Source of the DNA: Marthasterias glacialis
Lineage: Eukaryota; Echinodermata; Asteroidea; Forcipulatida; Asteriidae
Length of the DNA: 64,000 nucleotides
Assembly (NCBI GenBank): GCA_911728455.2
Contig: OU452239.1
Coordinates: 11,824,328 to 11,888,327 of the forward strand
Direction: 5' to 3'
Shown piece after piece: positions 29,836-44,800 of this stretch. The translations under genes were made by a program, and so were the position numbers. Each line of letters begins with the position of its first letter. Position 1 is the first letter of the stretch. The notes below the pieces were generated by a model. That model did not search any database and was not told the DNA's origin. It worked only from the letters and a program-made list of their open reading frames with translations.

Positions 29836-32800
29836 CTACGGCTGACCATTATTGATCGCAGGATGCATGTTATGTGTTGACGACTGCTGTATCGGTGGCT
29901 GGGTAGGAGGTAAAATATGACCACCCTTCCTGGAGAGAAGACTAATCTCTTCCTTTAGAGCTTCAATCTCCTGCGCTTGAAGCTGAAAAATAAATAAAAT
30001 AACAATCATCGTCAATTAATTTGACAACACTAATACAAAGTTGCACAAATCGAAACTAATAGTAAATGTTCGGCAAATAACCACCATTTTGCATTTTCAC
30101 TTCAGCAGAAATTAGGGCTTAAAGAGGCTGTGTTGTCATGATTTTGTGGCTGTGCATGGAAAGATAAACTGGCCATGCAAGAGATTGCGGTCAAATCACA
30201 AAGGGTGCCATCATTGTCGAACTATGATGTGACCACCATGACCACCGGCGCCCACATGGGCATAGTAACTGGGTTATTCCATTTACTGCTATATTCATGA
30301 TGACACAGCCCCTTTTAATTTCTTCAGAGAAAAATGGGTCCAATTTCATATAGCTGTTTGGTAGTAACCAAGTATTTGGGCTTACCAGGGTCTATTAAGC
30401 AGAAAAAAACCTGGCGTAAAAAAAAATGATTTCATAGTAAGTGATTGAGCAGGTTTGATTGTGTGTATTCGTGTTCACATGGGTTGGCGCCACTCATCTG
30501 CTTACAAGAATCGCTGACAAGCTAGCACACTTGTTACTTTGCTTACAGTTAGCCGTGTTTATGAAATAGAAACTGTGTTAAGGGTTCCTTCCAGAGGCAT
30601 AATTACGTCTGCTTGCAGGCCATGCAGGCTTCATGAATTAAGATGCAGGTAAAGTGACATGGTACTGTGATTTTGAGACTCACCTGTACAAGCTGGATCA
30701 GCCGACCTCTCTCTTCCAAATCTGCCTTCCGACTTCCTTGGAACTCGCCACCCTGTTGTAAAAAACAATCAAAGTTTAGTTTGTCAACTCAATGCAAACA
30801 TGGGAATGATGTATGATGATATCATAAAAACAGAACTGCCAGCAATTTTATTAATGATTCTCGCTGTAACTGGAAGAAGGTCAGGCCAGCGCCATTTTTA
30901 CAAAGAAACATGAAAAGTAGCATTTACACAACTTGGTTCTTCACAAATGTCAGTCTCGCTAAAACCGTCCTACCCAACAGCCCAGGGACTGATTTCACAA
31001 AACTCTTCCTAACTTAGGACACATCCTAGGCAATGCTAAGAGATAGGACTAGTCCCAAGTTAGGACGAGTAACTTAGGACTAGTCCTATCTCTTAGCATT
31101 GCCTAGGACGTGCCCTAAGTTAGGAAGAGTTTTGTGAAATCGACCCCAGGGATATGAAACAGCCCAGAGTTATGACGTATATTCACAGACACAACAATAA
31201 GATGATTGTCATCTTCATAGACAAGGAACCCTGTACACCAGCAAGGCAAACCTAACATAGCAATGTGGAAAATGAAAAATGAATGAAATGGCCACATACC
31301 GATTTTTTTTCTCCAAACATAGTTGTTAGAGTAGCAAACATTTTATTGCCGCCCACCAGGAAAAGAAAAATTCACCATGCAATTCCTAAAACTAACTTTA
31401 ATACATGTACATGAAAATGTTTAGACCATGTAACCAGTGACATCACATGTTTACAAAAGAGCCACAGAGCCTGGACTTCCTGCAGGCACAATCTGTACAC
31501 AGCTCATTGAGCATGTTGAAAGAAAACACAAAATCTACATTTTTTTCATGGATACTGCGCAGTGATTGTTATCAACTTTTGAAATGAAGTAAAGGGACAT
31601 CCTGGCACTTGTTCAGCTGTTATTTTTTACAATTATTGATGTGATTTGGTAATTGCCATACACATTGGAAAATTAGTTCTGAGATGACATGTTGTATCTT
31701 GCCTGCCGGTAAATGCCTTGGTCACTCTTTTTCTTTATTAAAATAGGTGACGTGGTCTACAGACCATGTCACCTGTGACATCACCTGTTTACAAAAGAGC
31801 CACAGAATCTGGACTTTCTGCAGGCACGATTTGTACACAGCTCAACGGAAGGAGACATAAAATCTTACATTTTATGGATGATTTTGATCAACTTTTGATC
31901 TGAAGAAAGGGGGCACATTTCAAAATTTGTTCAGCTGTTACTTTCATTTATGCAGAAATTATGACACAACATGTAAAATTTCCCATGAGACCAATGTACA
32001 GTCTCTTGCCTGCCAGAAAGGCCCTGGAATGTGCAAGGTCACTCTTTTTGTAAACAATGGGTACATGGTCTATACTAAATGAACTTGAATAAGCGAGTGT
32101 TTCCAGAAATCATGCATTCACAATCACCCTGATCACCATGGTTTATTGCTAACCCATCAATGACCATTACTTTCTATATAAACATCACCATGCTTCCAGA
32201 CATGACCAATTTTGCTGGCTTTAACAAACTTTTTCAGTGAAAATGTATGGAAAAAAATAATTATTTGGCTGTTTTAGGTTGAATGGCTTCTGACTGGCAC
32301 CCCCCAAGCACAAAAAAATGACAAAATAGGGAACACTAGGGCTAGCTAGTTCAGTTGGTAGAGCGCCAGTACGTTAACCCGGAGGTTGCAGGATCAAATC
32401 CCGCTCTCGTCAATTTTTCTTTACTCACCCCAAAATTGAAAAAATAAATTCACAAAAGGTGGTAATAATGGTCTGAAGTTTCGACCCTGACAAGAGTCTT
32501 TCTCAGAGGCCGAAAAATATCTTCGGATAGGAAAAACTGACATCTAGAAACATGAAATGTTAAGTTAGAACATGAACTTTTCTGTGACATTTTTGGTTGG
32601 ATGGAAGAGGGTCATACCCTGCTGCCGTTTGCTGCTGCATTTAGTTTTTTTCAGTACAAGGCACCTGCGGCAGACTATGGTCTCTAATGGGTTAGAATAA
32701 TCCCTGTTTAATGTCCCCTCAAATTGCAGATGAAGACAGCAGACATCAAGCATGCAAAGATACTGAAGAAACGATACTATACCCAAAATAATAATTATAC

Positions 32801-35800
32801 AAAGAGCTCTGAAATTAATTTACCGATCTGGGTCCTTCAGTCTGTGTAGAATTCATGGAGAAGTTATCAAAAACATGAGTTACTTATAGTTTGACTTGGC
32901 ACTGGACTGCATAAATACATTTAACTTCAAGCAAACTTGAATCTTTAATTCTGATTGGTCGATCCGTAGCAACAAGAGTGTGATATATAGTCATATCGCA
33001 CGGCCCATATCACACCCTGTTCTCTAACGCGCTGTTGTTACATGCTGTTCTAACTCCCATCTTCAGAATTTATTGTAAATTCACTGTAAATTCAAATGTG
33101 ACACGTTTGCTTGAAGATAAATTCGTAAACACATGCACGCTCATGGATTATGGAAAATATGGTGCGTCTGCGTCCCATATCCATAATCATAAAATCACAT
33201 TTACTTGCAAATTGATGACTTTCTAAAAATGCAGGCCTCGATTTTAACCGAGGCCACCGAGGCCATTGGCCTCATGCCCCGTCGAGTTGGCCAGCATGCC
33301 CTTCAGAAAAATTGCACTGTCACTACCAACTTGGCCAGCATGCCCTTGTACAATTTCTCTGATTTGGCCAGCAAAGGCCTGCCACTTTTTTCTTAAGATC
33401 GAGGCCTGAAAATGTACAGGTGTCACTTTTTATGTTCTTTTCACAAATTTTACTTAATCACGAAGATTATGTTTGTTTACAGGATGATGACTTTTCAAAA
33501 TTTTACAAGACTAAATTTTATACTTTTTTTTTCTGTGAAGATTTATCTTTGACTTAAGGTGTTTTCAGATGTGGACTTGGATTATCATTGGAATGGAAAA
33601 TCCCCAAACTCTTAAGGCTCTACTCACCAGATTGGTCTGTCTTGCATCCAGCGTCTTTTCGAGATTCTTGTTGTCTCCAACGAGCATTGTCAGCTGCTGA
33701 AGTCTCATGGTGTTGTCCTCGATCAGCTCAGTGATGCGGGCTTTCTTTGCCTCGATCTTGCTCTAAATAAACGAAACGGAAACCTTTTTACCTCTTTGGT
33801 AGAAATTTAGAATGCTGGAGCACTGATCGAGGTTGTGACTGCGTAAAAAACATAACTGGAAACTAAGCTGAAGTCTCCTTAGGGTCCAGAAATGAATTCT
33901 GGATCCCCTAGGGTTTAACATTCGACCCCAGAGAAATATTCCATGAAAAACCCCAAGCAATCCGGTAGAGACTGAAAACCCAATCCACTTACTTCCCACT
34001 TCAGCAACTCGTCTGCGTTGGTGAACTCGTTCAGTTTCAGCTTCTCCTTGAGCTCCTCCACGGTGCGGTTGACTCCAACCGTCTCCAGTTTCTCCAGGTC
34101 GATGATACGACCAAACTTCAGGCGCATCATCTCGTCGCACTTCTCCTGAAGCTCGGTGATGCGCGCCTCCATCAATTTACGATCTTTGATGAGCTGCACA
34201 TGTTGCAGGCGATGTTCTCTGTAAAAACAGTTCAAAACAGGGGCTAGTATTATCAAAGCTGCTGAAGCTTTTTTTTGTTTTTTTTAACATTTTTTTTATG
34301 GATGTCGCCAGTCACACAAGGCCAGTAAGCCACTCGAGGTGTGGGCTACAAATCAACTGTCTTTTTTTTCCAGGGGCCGTTGCCACCTACTCCTGGGGCT
34401 GAAACAGGGTAACCCCCTTTACAGTCCGTAAGGATGTAGGCTTGGGTATCATCCATCAGAAGCCTGGCTGGAAGAGCAGAAGGCTCTGCCTCCCCAACTT
34501 TTACGGAGCAATTATGGTTAAGTGCCTTGCTCATGGACACAAGTGTCACGACCGGGACTCGAACCCACACTCCAATGACTCAGCCACCAGAGCTTGAGTC
34601 TGATGCACTAACCACTCGGCCACAACACGCCAAAATTTAAAAAGTTGCTTAACTTTGAAATTCTCAGTGGGGTAATAAAGATGATTTTACTCTTAAGTTT
34701 GACTAACTTGTAGTGACGTCTCTGCGCAGTCTTTTCCTCCTTAAGTTCTTGAATGCGTCGTTGTAGTTTAGCCATACTGGCGTTGTTGAAGATCAGGCAG
34801 TGAGATAGATCTTGGGGTACGGCTCCATTGACCATGTACTCCACTTGATTTAAACGAAGAGTCACGACGACGTCAAGCTCGTTCAGCTTCTGCTGCTTCT
34901 CAAGCTAAAGGTTCGATAAAACCACAATAAAAAAAGATACTTATAAAACTTTTGCTTTTCTTGCTGTTATGCTCATCATTAATAATTTGCTTGTATTTAC
35001 ATTCTTTTTGTTGTTATTTATGTTTTAGCCTCGTTCACATTTTCAACCTGTAATCCTTCTCTTCACATGTTTACTCTTTTTCCTTGGAATCCATTGAAAA
35101 GAAAAACAATATCACAGGTGCTATTTTATGCAAAAAATTGAATTCCTGAAGGAAACTGAACCTCTGGACTTCAAGGGTGTCATAATTTACAGGATTTTAT
35201 TCTACAGTAGGCACAAACAATTCTTTTCTGGTAAACAGCTTTACAAAATTGGTCTTCGACAGCTGAGAGGCCTGTATAGATCGGTTGCACATGACGTCAG
35301 CAATGGGAAAAAATCAGCCATCTTTAACAATGACTGCACAGTTTTTAGCGCAAAACTGCGCGTTACACGCGAGTACTGCACACGGCATGCGTGTGTTTCA
35401 TAAACTTCTTCCATGATTGGTTGGCAAAGCAACTCAAGCTGCGTTGAAACTTACAGAGCTTGACACGGCTACAGGCCAATAAAAAAAAATTTCATCAAAG
35501 ATGGCGTCTATTTGCAACCCATCTAATATTTTGTAATCAATTTGTTGCTGAAGTCAACTCACCTGGAATGCCTCAAGATCTGCCTCGGCCGTCTTCAAGC
35601 CGTTATCGATAATCTTCTGCTTCTTGGTCAGCGCATCCACTTCCTTCTTCAAGCCCTCAGCAATCTTCTTCTCTTCCGTCAGTAATTCCTCCAAGTCCAA
35701 GCGTTTCTCACGGAGGGCGCAGGTGTTGTCAAACAATGCCTGGAGAGATGATGAAAAAGAACACGGCCCAATGCCACTTTGCTTATTATCATCAAACTGG

Positions 35801-38800
35801 ACGCAAGGAAATTTATCTACGAAGCGTCCATAAAAGCTGGTTCGTTCATATACAAGATTGTTTGTAACAAGCAAAATTGTACTATGCAGTAGATCTAATG
35901 AAATGTCCCCATGTAAGAAATCTTGAGACTGAATGACTTCCCCTAAGAACAAAGACACTGACAAAATAGGGAGACCGCCAACATTAGGGCTAGATAGCTC
36001 AGTTGGTAGAGCGCTGTCAAATTCCTTATAATCTGAGAGGTTAATAATAATAATAATAAAATGCATTTATATGGCGCTTTATGTAAAATACCCCAAAGTG
36101 CCTTACATTAAAACTAAACAAGTAAAACCTAATAGGTTGCAGGTTCAAATCCCGCTCTAGTCAAGTTTTCTTTGTTTCACCCAAATTGATTTCATATGTA
36201 GTCTGTTTCCTTTGTGGTAGTTGCATCCCTTTATGGTGATCCCAAAATACTACTCCCCTATTTAATAGTGATCCTCATACCCCAGCCTCTCCCAAAATCT
36301 TGGTTTGGCACCCCTGTAAAGTGGCTCCTGGGCACAAGCCCCCCGCCCCCCGCCCCCTGCCCCCGTGCTATGCCACTTCTTTCCACAATACCTGATCACA
36401 TCCTGGTGGGCAGACAGTGTCATCCAGACTCTCCTCCTCACTGTCTTCCTCATCACTCGACCAATCAGATTCGTCATCGGACGACTCTTCGCTTTCTTCA
36501 TCAGAACCTAAGAAATTAAACCATCTGATACCTCATCTGTGTCTTCCACTGGCGATCACGTTGGTCCGTTTGGTGGTTTGCTACACTTTATATCATACTC
36601 CTCATAATCATTTTGATTCTTCAAGACGTGTGTTTGCAATACCAATGAGCAGAGCAATCTATCAATAGACCGATCCATTAAGCCCCGCCCCCTAACGTGT
36701 TAACCAATCACAGCCTTGGGTACGCCACCGAAAGTCCGACAAAAGTCCGGCACGGTAAAAAAGCTATTGGAAAATGCAAACATGCGTGCGCGTACCTACA
36801 GCGTGAGCGTTCATGTCATGCAGTGTGGCATTGAAGAGACGTGTACAGTGATGATGCAGCCAATGCTGTGATTGGTCAACGTGTTTAGTGGGTGTGGCTT
36901 AATGGATCGGTCTATTCACATCCACCTGTGGGTCCATTTCGAAGTGCAGAATAAACAGCCCTTGCCTCCCAAGGAAACTTTAAGGTAGTCCCATTTACAA
37001 AATTAAGCACGATTCTTGTTAAAAATGTCTTTGTCATTCCCATTTCAGCCCGACCCTTGTGTCCGTTTGTTCTCGATCTTAAATACTGTTGTGTGTTTGT
37101 CCGTCCACTGGGCGTCTCACAAAAAGTCAAGGCTTCAAGAAGATAACTCTGTAGATAGCTTCCACTAAGAGCCATCTTTACAGGCATTTTGGGTTTTACT
37201 TTTGAGATGCATCAAGCATTCTTATTTTTCTACGCAGACAAGCAGTTCATTGGCGAATCATGTGAGGAATTTAATAGAACTCCTATGTGCCACACAGGTT
37301 GTTTACGCCTATCGCATAGTTGTGCACTCAAAAATTAACAACCATCACCTGTAAAAGATGGCCAACTATACACTGTGTGACGTCAAGTGGGACCTATCTA
37401 TACTTATTTTTCTCAATCTAGTCTCTTTCATTGAGCAAGTTCAATCAAGGCCCAAAGTTAAGTTCGACTAACTCTGATCGAACTCACGCTAGACAAAGAT
37501 GGTTGGACTAGTCTAGTCGTCTGTTCGCGACCAGCGCATCGCTGGTTACCAGTAGCCGTTTCATAAGCACAATGCAGAGGGGACCAGTTATCAGTAGAGC
37601 GATAACGTTGATTTTGCAATTTTCTCATGGTCGTGTTGACGTGACATGACTAGAGTCGTTGGCACTTCAACTTCAGTGCGCATGTGCTACGTACGTCACA
37701 AACCAACCACTAGATAGTGGAGCTGCTCTGAGGGTTAACCATTGGTCCTTGATCGAACTTGCTCATTGCTGATTGTTTTGATATCTAACAAGCACACTAT
37801 TGCATTCTTCATTTGGTTTGGAAATAAATAAATCAGGGAATTTCTTCCATCCTTTTACCTTCTTCAGTTTGTGCCTTTTTCTTTGCTCTTTTGATCTTCT
37901 TCTTGAAGACCTTGGTCAGGAACTCAGCAAATTTGTTGTTTTCACCGAGCGATGCTTGGAAGTTTGCATACAGGGCCTTCTCTTTTTCGTTCAACCTTTC
38001 GATGTCCTTCCGTTTGCCGTCCAGCTTAAGCTGACAATCCGCAACCTGTGAGGTTAAAAAAGTTCAGAACTAGTTTAGTACGGGTATTGTACTGCGTCGA
38101 TGCATTCACCACATGATATCATATTGCAGGCTGGCATAGTGCATCTAGTATTCAAAACAACATTGGATGGTATTGAGCAGTCACATAGTAGGAGGGTTAA
38201 CTGTGTCCTGTGTTGATGCATTCACCACATTATGTCATATTGCAGGCTGGCATAGTGCATCTAGTATTCAAAACCGCATTGGATGGTACTGAGTAGTCAC
38301 ATAGTAGGAGGGTTGACTGTGTTTTGTGCAGATGCATTCACCACATTATATCATAATGCATGCTGGCAAAAAACTGAGATAAACTTTGCTTCTGTGTCTT
38401 TGGTCTGGAATAATTACCTTCAGTTGACTGTCCGATTTCTCCTTAACTTTGCCTTCAACCTTCGCAGCCAGGCCATTCTCCCTCTTCTCAAACTCCTTAA
38501 GAAGCTGCAGCTCTTCAAACAGGGTGACTCGTCTGTAGCACAAAATACAGGGAGGAATGCCAAATTAAGCAAGCGATAGGGCATGTTAACTCAGGGTTGA
38601 ACCTTGTGTAATCGTTGGATTTTCCCAAAGGCATCATCACCGTCGATTAACTACATTTTGTGCTTGCGCTGGGAACGATGTCGGATGCACTACATTTCGT
38701 TCCATTATCAGTGTCTTAAGTTCATAAAGTCACGGCACCACTGTCTTCCAAGGAGTGGTGTTCTTACACGAGATTTAATCCCAAGTTACACTAAAATGCA

Positions 38801-41800
38801 GGACTAGTTTAGTAGTGGGGTTACTGACTGGACTCTGGCATGTCCAATGGGTGTTTCAAGCCCTGGCTGGACTTGTTTGGTTGTGGGCTTACTGGTCCAA
38901 AACTAAAACTACTGGACTCTGGCCAGTGGGCCAGTGGGTTTTTGAGCCCTGCTGGCTTGACTTGTCTGGTTGTTGGGTTACTGGCTTAAGGTTAAAACTA
39001 CTGGACTCTGGCCAGTGGGCTAGTGGGTATTTTTGAGCCATGCTGGCTGGACTTGTCTGGTTGTTGGGTTACTGGCTTAAGGCTAAAACTACTGGACTCT
39101 GGCCAGTGGGCCAGTGGGTATTTTTGAGCCCTGCTGGCTTGACTTGGCTGGTTGTTGGGTTACTGGCTTAAAAAACTACTGGACTCTGGCCAGTGGTCTA
39201 GTAGGTATTTCTGCTAAGAGCCAATACTTCTTCCCCCTAAAACTGTCAGACCACAAACACGAGTAAAAATACTTTGTTTACTGATACCGATCCCAGACAA
39301 TAAGTACTTTGACTTTTTAAACCTTTCCAACAATTAAACAAAACATTCTCTCACCTCAAATCTGCATTTTTGAGGTCGGCATCAAAGCTGAACTTCTCGT
39401 GTCGTAGCATACGTAACTCTGCGTCAAAATTGACAATGAGGTCTTTGATGTGTGTCAACAGTTCGTCTTGACGGTGGACCATGCGAATCTCCTCCATGGC
39501 GATCAGCTGTTGCTCTAGAGGGGAAAGAGCAGGGACGGCATCGGCGTTGGAAGCGGCACGAGACTTGGCAGACATCAGGGAGGAGTGACGGTAAGACAGA
39601 GGCGTACCATTCGCTTTCTCTTTCTGAAGGTCAAGAATTTTTGTACAATTTTTGTTTAATTAAGCAAGATCAATAACCGGCATGATATTTGGTCTTTGGA
39701 AAAAAAGTAGTAAATCTTCATTGAGTACAAGGGTTGACTTACATGGAACAGGCATGCAACTTGGACTTAAAAAAACCCAAAGAAATTCCAATCGTTACAA
39801 GACTTTGTGTACAGTGTTTCTCAATTTTGATGCCATGAGTGTGAGGTGAAAACAAAAGGGGCAAAGGGGGGGGGGAAACTGGGGGGAAAATGCCCCTCAG
39901 TTATTTTTTTCAATTTTTTGCCCATGCCATAAATTTAGTTTAACTGCTTTCCAGCAGTACAAAATTACACTTCAATATTTGTGTTTGCCCCCCACCCCTT
40001 AAGTTAAGCTTGCCCCCCTCTTGCCCCCCCAGATTAGCGGATCTGGTGCCGCCGCTGCTTCTCCTGCTCTATAGACCTTTCTGTTGTTGATAAACAAACC
40101 GCGCTGGTTGGCATGGACGGCCAAAGGTAGCAAAACATTCAAGTCTTGATGACAGACGTTGTGACCAAATGCAACATTTCTGCAAACTTTCTGCCTAAAG
40201 AAAATACACCCCATTATTGGTTGGTTTGTTTCCAACAAATTCTAAACAATTTGTGAATATTTGTGTAACACTTCTGCAAACTGTGATTATCTGTTTTTTT
40301 TTGCTTAGCATTGATGGCTCCCCATAGTTTCTCCTTTTTGGTTGGCAAAAACTCGGGCTGTGACGTTGTGAAAGAAAGGTCTATAGGGGTTCAGGTCACG
40401 TAACAGCATTTTTTTAGGAAATTGTACCTGATCAGCAGTAGGTGCGTTGTCTCCCCCACTGCCTCCAAATCCACCAAACATTCCTCCTCCATCACCTCCC
40501 GTCTTCTCCTGGATTGCCTTCTGGGCCATCTGCTCCTTAAACTTCATCAAGGTCTCGCGTGTGTACTCAAGTTTCCTACCAAGACAATTTTACAATCTTG
40601 AACAAAATTGATAACGTCTGAATACTATGATGAGTAACGAAACACATTTTGATTGAAACCGCTTTCTTTTACTCCAACAGGGTGCGATTTCAAGGCTCTG
40701 CTCACTGTGGAGTTCTGCGCTTTGTTACCAGGGCCCAATTTCATAGAGCTGCTTAAGCACAAATAGTAGCTTAGCACAACAAAATTATGCTTACCAGAAT
40801 AAGGTTACCATCCAAAATACTGTGTCACATGTACAATATGTGATTGGTATCCTGCTCATTTTTGCTTAGCAGAAAGTTTTTAAGCAATTCTTTCTGCTTA
40901 AGCAGCTGTATGAAATTGCGCCCAGTCTTCTCATTCAGGGCAAGCGATGAATACTAATGTGAAGAATGCATGAGCACAAGCAAAAATTCTTTGTTAACAT
41001 GTGAATTACGTTTATGTTGGTCAGTACCTTTTCAAGGTTAGTCCAGTACAACCAGAGGGTAAAAGCAGTCCAGGGCTGGTTTTCACAAAACTAGTCCTAA
41101 CTTAGGACTGGTCCCAACTTAGGACTAGTCCTATAAGTTGGGACTAGTTACTTGTCCCAACTCGAGATAAGACTAGTCCTAGCGCTTTGTGAAATCCACA
41201 CCAGGTGTGGATTTCACAAAGTGCCAGGACTAGTCTTATCTCGAGTTAAGATGAGACACTAGTCCTAACTTACAGGACTAGTCCTAAATTAGGCTTAGTT
41301 TTGTGAAATCCACCCCAGGACAAGTTTTATCACCCACCATTGATTGACCTTGTGTTCAATTGCGTTATTGATGATGATGATGGGTTCTTGTGTAGCGCCG
41401 GTATCCGCCTCTGCTGGGCGCTCATGGCGCTTACATAGCACCATGTAATGGTTCACAATGTGCTGTGGCGCAATCTGCAGCCGATCAAACCAGGAACACC
41501 GGGGCAAACCCCTTCTCTTTGCGATAAGTGCCACTGGGTTCTTTTACGTGCATTACACAACACACTTAACGTCCCATCCGAAGGACGAAGCAATAATGGT
41601 TAAGTGTCTTGCTTAAGGACACAAGTGTCACGACCGGGACTTGAACCCACACTCTGCTGATCAGAAACACCAGAGCTTGAGTCCGGTGATCTTATCCGCT
41701 CAGCCAAGACACGCCAATATTGGAGAAACCACGGGGAGAAGTAAGCAGTACCTGGCTTCGTCCTGAGATCAATTGTTTACAAAACGCAGAGACTTAGATC

Positions 41801-44800
41801 GCTACCTACTGGAAAACAAGCAAGGGGTCTCCACAGGGGTGATTTGCAATTTCAAGGTCTGGTGAAGTTCCAAACCTTCTAGCTCACTCCAAACCACAAG
41901 TTTGTTTATACTACAATTTAGTCAGCCAGGCAACCACAGAGTGTTCAGCAGGGTGCATCAAAGAACTGTGTCCCATTTAGCGAGGAAAACAATGCCTACC
42001 ATAGAAAAAGAATCCGATGGGGATCCAACAAAACTTCCCCATCAGAGGAAATATTTTCCCGATTGTCCTGGAATAACTTTGACAGAACACCTTATAAAAA
42101 AACCGATGTTTCTGCTTCGGTAAGCGCCAATATTTCGCTTACAGTAACCAGAGCCGTGAAATTACCAGCCAGACCTTAACCTTAACGTGTCATCAAGCCT
42201 TGTAAAATGGCAAAACAAGGTACACTTACACACACAATATTATGCCAGCTTCAAGGCTAGAGAGGTGGCACTATAAAGCTGTTGTTTGTTATCAGTGTGC
42301 ATGCATATACCATGCCCGATTTGTGGCAGAGGGAGGCCCCCAAAATGTTCCCATTCTCTAACACACTCTTCCCCTCTTGTACAGAGGCAGCCGCCCCCGC
42401 TAAAATCCTCAAAAGAACTCAAGAGATTTCCAGAAAACAATGAAGAAACAATAGGAGGGGGAGGGGGTACAACCTGCCAAATATGGAGTGCCAAATGTGC
42501 ACGCATGACCAAACTAAGTCAGGTGGTTGCACAAAGAGCTGAACAATCCAGCGTACAAACATTTCTATGAATGTTCCCTCCACAATGATAACCCACAGTT
42601 GTCTTTTGATGGTGCTGTAAAATCACGCAGAAAAACAAAAGGGGGTTGCTGGTTGGGGTTGGGGCATTGTTACACCAGGACTCATCCATTTTATCTTAGG
42701 GGGGGGTAGTCAAACATACTTTTCTGGGGTTTCACATGGATAAAGAGGAGGGCACTCTGGTAGAGGTTTCTTCTGGTCGTCACTTAGTACTTTTTGCATA
42801 TCCGTCAGCTCCATCAGGCATTTCTGAATCTCTTTTATGATAGCGATCTTCTTGTCACGCAGAGCCACCAGGCGGTGGTTGAACTCGGACTTATACTTGT
42901 GGATCTATGGGAAAAAAAACAAAAAAAACCAAACCATACATCCAGGGAAACTCTTACATGATGTCCTCTTGAATTTTGGGCTTTGATAATCGAGAAACAA
43001 ACCGGGCGCAAAGTTTTTCAAACTCCCCAACTTTCCCAACACTCCGAAAGGAAGATACAGCATTTGGTTTTGTGAGAGGATAATGTTAATGATATATGTC
43101 ACATCCCAAATTAACCTGTTAGTTAATTTGTTTAATAAAAAATTGGGGGTGAACAAAGACATTTGTCTTTGTTCACCCCAAAATTGATTTGAAAATTTAC
43201 CCAGTCAGTTTCCCTTGTGGTTTATTGCTTGATAGTTAATTTTTTTCTAGGTCAAAAAGATTTTATGCAGTTGAAAAGATGTCCGTCATTTTTTAAAGGT
43301 TGGTTGGCAAAAGAATGTCCGTCACTCTTTCAAGGTCAGCACAAAGATGTCAGACAGTTGGAAGAAATTCTGTCGTCTGAAAGACAAAATCCATAAAACT
43401 TGGGAGATGCAAAAGTTTTAATGTCCAGATGGTCTGTTTTATTGAATAAACGATATCAGCTTTCAAAAATCTAAATGACACCATTCAAAATGATACCACT
43501 GTCAAACTGTCAGAATAAGGACCAAGCAAAATGCTTTTAAGGACCTAACAAAATGCTTCTAATGAGATAGTTTCATCCCCCCCCCAAAAAAAAAAAAAAT
43601 ATTTTGACAATACCATTTCTTCCAGCGTGACAAGCTGATTACGTTTCTTGAGTGCATTCATCCTCAGGTGTTCTGGTACACTGTAATCTTTGGCCGTTTT
43701 CAGTTTGAAGTCTCCCATGTGATCTTGAGCGTCTTTGATAGCAGACACATCTGCTGGATCCTCATAGTCTTCAGGCGGCTTGCTGACATTTAGCTCCTCC
43801 CACTACAGAGTCAAAATGCAAATTTGTCGCATAATAAAAAGTACATCTTGATTCCAAACATAGATAATGTGTATACATAGAGTTTGCCTCCAGGCTCCTC
43901 CCACAATTTTATAAATCTAAGGATGCTCCAACCACTTTTGATAAAACCAACATAGATAGGGTTGAAAAAGATGTTAATTTTGCATCGGGATAAGAGTAAT
44001 TTGTGTAGGGTTTGCCCGCCTTCAAACTCCTCCCACAATCATGCTCCTCCCAACAACACTTAGATCTAAGCATGCTCCACCCATTTTTGATACTATCAAT
44101 AAAGATATGGTTTACCTTCAAACTCCTCCCACTACAGGTCCATCTTAACATAAATCTAAGCAAGCTCCGCCAACTATTCATAAAAATCAATTTAGTTTTT
44201 ACATCATCAGACTTCTCTCGGACTAAAAACAAAGACATCCTGTTCTACCTGTTTCTCTCTGGCCAATCTCTTCTGTCGTGCTTTCTCCGCCTTCTGCAGC
44301 GCCTTCGCAACCTTCTCCCCATGGCGTCCAGTCAGCACCGTTGACTTCTTGATGTCGCGAGCTCCCGCCAATAAAGTGGCAGCACTCATGCTATCGCCGA
44401 GTCCCGACTGCTCGCTCAGCGTGTCCCTCGTTGGGTCTCGCTGGAAGCTTTTGTCCGACAGCATGGTGGCGCGACGAGTCAACTCTGCTTTCATCTGATG
44501 GAACTCCTGGGGGAGTTTGGTGGTCCTGTAGGTGGCGACTTCATGCTTTGTTTGAATGGAGATGACTTCGATGCGCTCACACTCAATTTCGTCCTTGAAT
44601 CTGAGTATTAAGAAGAGATGCCATTGTCAAACGAAAGAACTATCATACTTTAAATTTTGACTAGTTCAAGGTGGCCTAGATTCCTGAACACTAATTTCAT
44701 CCTTGAGTCTGAGTATTAAGAAGAGATGCCATTGTCAAACGAAAGAACTATCATACTTTAAACTTTGACTGGTTCAAGGTGGCCTAGATTCCTAAACACA

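Noticed and set aside
32340..32412. Possible tRNA gene
   Set aside because: A and B boxes are present, but the acceptor and anticodon stems pair poorly and the same sequence recurs with SINE flanks at 35965 and 48190.
33235..33396. Frame with [16 protein letters not shown]
   Set aside because: It translates the inverted-end element shared with 27523-27690. Its similarity to the frame there reflects the DNA repeat, not a protein family.
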